Shown: positions 60,692-64,000 of the stretch, piece by piece
How positions within the stretch are numbered: position 1 is the stretch's first letter
Layout of the letters: every line of letters starts with the position of its first letter
Source: Paenibacillus lutimineralis
GTDB taxonomy: Bacteria; Bacillota; Bacilli; Paenibacillales; Paenibacillaceae
Length of the DNA stretch: 64,000 nt
Direction of reading: 5' to 3'
Assembly: GCF_003991425.1 (NCBI RefSeq)
Contig: NZ_CP034346.1
Coordinates: forward strand, 657,501 to 721,500
The notes under the pieces: generated by a model
What the model saw: only the letters and a program-made list of their open reading frames with translations
Databases searched by the model: none
What the model was told of the DNA's origin: nothing
Made by a program: the position numbers and the translations under genes

Positions 60692-62242
60692 ATGGAGTTT
60701 GTAACGGCGGAGCAGATGCGTGAGGTTGACCGGTATACGATCCAGGAGATCGGCATTCCAGCCATTGTGCTGATGGAGAATGCGGGGAGAGCGATTGCTG
60801 ATGAAGTGGTCAGGCTAGTGATGCAGCGAAAAGATTCGCTGGCAGGCGAGCGCTGGCTTGTGCTTATAGGTAAAGGGAATAATGGCGGCGATGGACTGGT
60901 ATGTGCCCGGCATCTGACCGATGCAGGGATTCCGGTGACGCTGGTGTACGCCGTGGCGCCGGACCAGCTTGGCGGGGAGGCGGCAGTCCAGCAACGAATC
61001 GTTGAGGCGCTGGATTTGCCGCGGATCGTGTATGCAGATGAAGCGGAAGGGATCCCGGATATGCGCAGTTATACGGGGATTGTGGATGCGCTCCTTGGGA
61101 CAGGGACCAAGGGTGCGCCGCGCGGGGTGTACGCTTCGCTCATTGTGGAAGCGAACTCCAGCGGTCTGCCGATCGTGGCGGCAGACATTCCGAGCGGCCT
61201 GGATGCCGATACAGGCGCGGTATACGACCCCTGCACCCAGGCTGAGCTTACGGTGTGCCTGGCCTTTCTGAAGGCTGGGCTGACGCAGTATCCGGGAGCG
61301 AAGGCGGCAGGGGAAGTAGTCGTGCGCTATATCGGCATTCCTCCGTGGCTCCCTGCTGGGCTGGAGGGAGCCGGGGTTGTTCTGACCGAGGAGTCGCTGG
61401 AGAGCGAGCTCGGTCTTGACGCAGGGCGGTGCCGCGCGCCGGACGGGCATAAAGGCACGTACGGGCATGTGCTGCTGGCGGCAGGCAGCCTGCCAATGAG
61501 CGGCGCCGGCCTGCTGGCCGCCAAGGCGGCGCTGCGCGCCGGGTGCGGCCTCGCGACGTGGGCTTTGCCAGCATCGCTGCTGCCGCATATGCTCGGGGCT
61601 GTGCCCGAGCTCATGCTGGCGCCGATCGCCGATGGCGGGATCGGCGCATGGGACAGTGCCGCAGCCGACGAAGTGCTGCGGCTGCTCGCGGCGCGCGATG
61701 TGCTCGCCGTCGGCCCGGGGCTGGGCCGCTTCCCGGGCGAGGCGGAGTTCCTGCGCGCCTTGTGGGAGGGCGCCCCGCGTCCCCTCGTTGTGGACGCGGA
61801 CGCCCTGGGCATCCTGGCCGCGGCCGGAGGCCTCACGGCCTGGAAGCGCCGGGATGCAGCGACGATCCTGACGCCGCATCCCGGCGAGATGGCCCGGCTG
61901 GCCGGTCTAACGACGGCCGAGGTGCAGCGGGACCGCATCGGCCTCGCGCGCCGCTTCGCTACTGAGCACGGCGTAACGCTCGTGCTCAAGGGGGCGCGCT
62001 CGGTCATCGCGGCCTCGGACGGCCAGGTCTACGTGAACGTGACCGGCCATCCCGGCATGGCGACTGGGGGCTCCGGTGATGTACTCACCGGAATCATCGC
62101 CGCCATGCTCGCCCAAGGGCTGGACGCCGTGCAGGCATCGGCGTTCGGCGCCTACCTGCACGGCCTGGCCGGTGAACAGGCTGCGGCCGCACGGAGCAAC
62201 CCGGCTTCGCTGCTCGCCGGGGATATCATAGAAGCGTTGTAG
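60692..62242 (+). CDS. nnr: Bifunctional NAD(P)HX epimerase / ADP-dependent dehydratase
   Basis: 516 residues. N-terminal YjeF_N epimerase domain (residues 1-215): VTAEQMREVDRYTIQEIGIPAIVLMENAGRAIADEV, GKGNNGGDGLVCARHL, PSGLDADTG. C-terminal carbohydrate-kinase-like dehydratase (residues 235-516): HKGTYGHVLLAAGS, AVGPGLGR, VDADALGIL, LTPHPGEMARL, GHPGMATGGSGDVLTGIIAAMLAQG. It repairs hydrated NADH and NADPH. The ATG at 60692 has GAAGGGAGA seven bases upstream. GC content rises sharply in the C-terminal half. Confidence 0.94.
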   Translation: MEFVTAEQMREVDRYTIQEIGIPAIVLMENAGRAIADEVVRLVMQRKDSLAGERWLVLIGKGNNGGDGLVCARHLTDAGIPVTLVYAVAPDQLGGEAAVQQRIVEALDLPRIVYADEAEGIPDMRSYTGIVDALLGTGTKGAPRGVYASLIVEANSSGLPIVAADIPSGLDADTGAVYDPCTQAELTVCLAFLKAGLTQYPGAKAAGEVVVRYIGIPPWLPAGLEGAGVVLTEESLESELGLDAGRCRAPDGHKGTYGHVLLAAGSLPMSGAGLLAAKAALRAGCGLATWALPASLLPHMLGAVPELMLAPIADGGIGAWDSAAADEVLRLLAARDVLAVGPGLGRFPGEAEFLRALWEGAPRPLVVDADALGILAAAGGLTAWKRRDAATILTPHPGEMARLAGLTTAEVQRDRIGLARRFATEHGVTLVLKGARSVIAASDGQVYVNVTGHPGMATGGSGDVLTGIIAAMLAQGLDAVQASAFGAYLHGLAGEQAAAARSNPASLLAGDIIEAL

Positions 62243-62401
62243 GGCGCCGATCTTTTAACAATTGGAATGTGAAGCCTACGTTCATAAATGAGGATTTGAT
62301 GTAGGTTTCTATTTTTGGCCTGGATGTAAATTGACTTTCCATTTTATTATTGATAGCATCGAAGTGAATTACAGCGGTTTAGTCGGAATTGACTAAAAGT
62401 G

Positions 62402-62424
62402 GGTTCAAAAATTTTTTTGAACCT
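62402..62424. repeat. Short palindrome resembling fused MITE termini
   Basis: GGTTCAAAAA-TT-TTTTTGAACC. The arms match the GTTCAAAAAG / CTTTTTGAAC ends of the MITE-like family but with no body between. It could be a deletion remnant or a plain hairpin upstream of the FMN reductase gene. Confidence 0.45.
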
Positions 62425-62473
62425 GCCTCTAAATAAGCTTGTCTACTTATAGATAATAAGGAGAGGATCCAGC

Positions 62474-63025
62474 ATGGCTAAGGTAACTATAATTAACGGA
62501 ACTCCTACACCAGGTTCCCGTCTGACAGCAATCATTGCATTAGCGGAGGAGTTGCTGGTGAAGGAAGGCTTCGAAGTGAAGCATGTGAATGTCGGCGAGC
62601 TTCCGCCAGATGATCTGATTCATACGAAATTCGAGAGCGAGCATATTGTAAAGGCCAATGGGCTTGTTGCCGAGGCGGACGCGATTATCGTAGCTAGTCC
62701 GGTTTACAAGGCTTCCTATACAGGCGTGCTTAAGACGTTCCTGGATTTGATTCCAGAAAGAGGCCTGACTGGCAAGGTAATTTTGCCTATGTTTATGGGT
62801 GGAACGATTGCTCATCTGTTGGCGATCGATTATGCACTCAAACCGGTCTTGTCGGTGCTCGGGGCACGTCATATTCTTGCTGGCGTATACGCCGCGGATG
62901 CGAATGTATCTCGTACAGAGCAAGGCGGATTTACCATTAGTGACGAACTTGTTGATAGGTTGAGAGACAATATCAAGGAGCTGGCGACAGAGACAAGACG
63001 TCGGATCAAGTATTCAGCTTCATAA
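62474..63025 (+). CDS. NADPH-dependent FMN reductase (SsuE-like)
   Basis: 183 residues of the flavodoxin-like fold. VTIINGTPTPGSRLTAIIALAEELL binds FMN phosphate; ADAIIVASPVYKASYTGVLKTFLDLIPERGLTGKVILPMFMGGTIAHLLAIDYALKPVLSVLGA is the SsuE-type core. SsuE supplies FMNH2 to alkanesulfonate monooxygenases. No monooxygenase gene is next to it here. AAGGAGAGG upstream of the ATG; monocistronic with a terminator. Confidence 0.87.
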   Translation: MAKVTIINGTPTPGSRLTAIIALAEELLVKEGFEVKHVNVGELPPDDLIHTKFESEHIVKANGLVAEADAIIVASPVYKASYTGVLKTFLDLIPERGLTGKVILPMFMGGTIAHLLAIDYALKPVLSVLGARHILAGVYAADANVSRTEQGGFTISDELVDRLRDNIKELATETRRRIKYSAS

Positions 63026-63040
63026 TAATGCAGTTAAACA

Positions 63041-63088
63041 AAATAAGCTCTGAGTCGTTCCGTAAGGATTGACTCAGAGCTTTATTTG
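63041..63088 (+). terminator. Intrinsic terminator after FMN reductase
   Basis: AAATAAGCTCTGAGTC pairs with GACTCAGAGCTTTATTT. U-rich on both strands, so likely shared with the convergent gene. Confidence 0.82.
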
Positions 63089-63134
63089 TTGAAGAGATTA
63101 TGGCCATGATGGCATCATCTAATCATGTCTTGCG

Positions 63135-64000
63135 CTATTGTTGAATCGTGTCAACCTCGACAACGGGAATGATGATTTGAATGATACCAGAAAGCCTTGA
63201 GAGAAGCTCATTCGTCGATCCGTCAGATTGTTCTTTCAGTACTTCCGCGATCAGTTCAATGAATTGCTGATCAATATTGAGTGCTGCGTTCTGCTCGGAG
63301 CGTCCCGTTACCGTTACATTTGCACCGGTGGGTAGAGAGAAATCACCTCGTAGAAGAACTAAGCTATTGCTGCCTGTGACAAGCGTTTCACCTGAAACAG
63401 AGTAAATCACAGTACCAGTGAATCGTACAAGAGTGTCAGGATACTGGCTAATCTTGTCGGCGGAAATATCAAGGATTTCCTGCTTAATGCCTGCGAACTG
63501 GTAACGGTCATCTGCACGAACGAAAATCGCTGTTTGTCCTTCACCATCGCCAACCGGATTAACCGCATAAATCGTATTGTCTGGCTGTATTGTCAGGCTA
63601 TCAGCCTCGATCGAGTATAGTTGGGCTATTTTATCCTCACGTACCTCAAAGGCATCATAACGTGCTTTTCTTGCCTCTGATGCTGTCTCGATTATAATAA
63701 CGGGATTATGGCCTGTACTCAGAATCGGATCGATAGATAAAGTACGGATTTGATCCTGCGAAGGCAGGTCATGATTTGTTAGAACCTGAACACTTTCCTC
63801 TGCATTCATCCGGCCAAAGTACAGCTGATTGTTCTGGCCGGTTGCCACCACATATGCTCTAGATCCGAATTTATCCCGTCCATCTACAACATGATTATAG
63901 CTACTTCCATCTGTTAGAGCAGGAAGAAGTCTTACTGGCTCAGCAATGGTCCAAGCCAGCTCTGTGGCGCTGATTTCCAACTTTGTATCCTGATAATGGC
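63135..64000 (-). CDS. Protein of unknown function, C-terminal part (gene starts beyond window)
   Basis: The frame is open to the right edge (upstream of the TTG at 63980 it continues as H-Y-Q-D-T-K), so the true start is outside. The visible 288 residues are beta-rich, with strand-turn patterns such as SRAYVVATGQNNQLYFGRM and LYSIEADSLTIQPDNTIYAVNP, suggesting a propeller-like exported or surface protein. VRFTGTVIYSVSGETLVTGSNSLVLLRGDFSLPTGANVTVTGRSE is also beta-rich. The C-terminus ends with IIQIIIPVVEVDTIQQ. I cannot name the family. Confidence 0.6.
   Translation of the reverse strand, partial: HYQDTKLEISATELAWTIAEPVRLLPALTDGSSYNHVVDGRDKFGSRAYVVATGQNNQLYFGRMNAEESVQVLTNHDLPSQDQIRTLSIDPILSTGHNPVIIIETASEARKARYDAFEVREDKIAQLYSIEADSLTIQPDNTIYAVNPVGDGEGQTAIFVRADDRYQFAGIKQEILDISADKISQYPDTLVRFTGTVIYSVSGETLVTGSNSLVLLRGDFSLPTGANVTVTGRSEQNAALNIDQQFIELIAEVLKEQSDGSTNELLSRLSGIIQIIIPVVEVDTIQQ

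Overview
The window looks like a chromosomal segment of a Paenibacillus or close relative (Bacillales, Firmicutes). Grounds: strong AGGAGG-type ribosome-binding sites, frequent GTG/TTG starts, moderate GC, a copper-amine-oxidase-like stalk-domain protein, meso-diaminopimelate dehydrogenase, a qoxABCD quinol oxidase, a Fur-controlled siderophore gene and two families of intergenic repeats. No rRNA, tRNA, CRISPR or prophage was seen.

Layout. 1-3035: end of a solute-binding protein, an Sfp-type phosphopantetheinyl transferase and a cystine transporter. 3066-13142: a type IV pilus locus, with three minor-pilin genes on the minus strand divergent from pilB-T-C-A-D-M-N-O. 13396-20970: NfeD plus SPFH protein, an ABC-2 exporter, PspA/PspC, a glycerophosphodiesterase and an MFS transporter with an apparent frameshift. 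20992-24829: YcnI/YcnJ-type copper genes and Ddh. 25010-27503: a Fur-box-preceded AraC regulator and an iron-siderophore binding lipoprotein. 28030-32443: qoxABCD and a CsoR-type repressor. 32444-38121: a serine hydrolase, an SPFH / ribbon-helix-helix / unknown cassette, a stalk-domain protein and a nitroreductase.

38391-45905 is the most striking part. A small azole-type RiPP cassette (E1-like leader-binding protein, YcaO cyclodehydratase, SagB-like oxidoreductase) is followed by a complete comQ-comX-comP-comA type quorum-sensing locus. Its comX-like gene encodes a 58-residue peptide ending in Pro-Trp-Cys. The comQ-comX gap holds an array of CCGCAA/TTGCGG half-sites, resembling ComA boxes, upstream of a plausible promoter.

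45949-49622: TatD, then a tyrosine recombinase gene enclosed by two exact 26-bp copies of one sequence in inverted orientation (46871-46896 and 48366-48391). This is the structure of an invertible DNA segment. Inside it, four CTGCA-N4-TGCAG palindromes are spaced 51, 61 and 51 bp apart. An HD-GYP protein gene follows.

49598-53244: a thiamin-precursor ABC operon under a TPP riboswitch, with a repeat element lying between riboswitch and first gene. 53379-64000: CcdC, a lactonase, a sulfate ABC operon with a structured leader, an unknown membrane protein, the NAD(P)HX repair enzyme, an FMN reductase and an incomplete gene.

All functional assignments are by reading motifs and remembered families; no database search was run.
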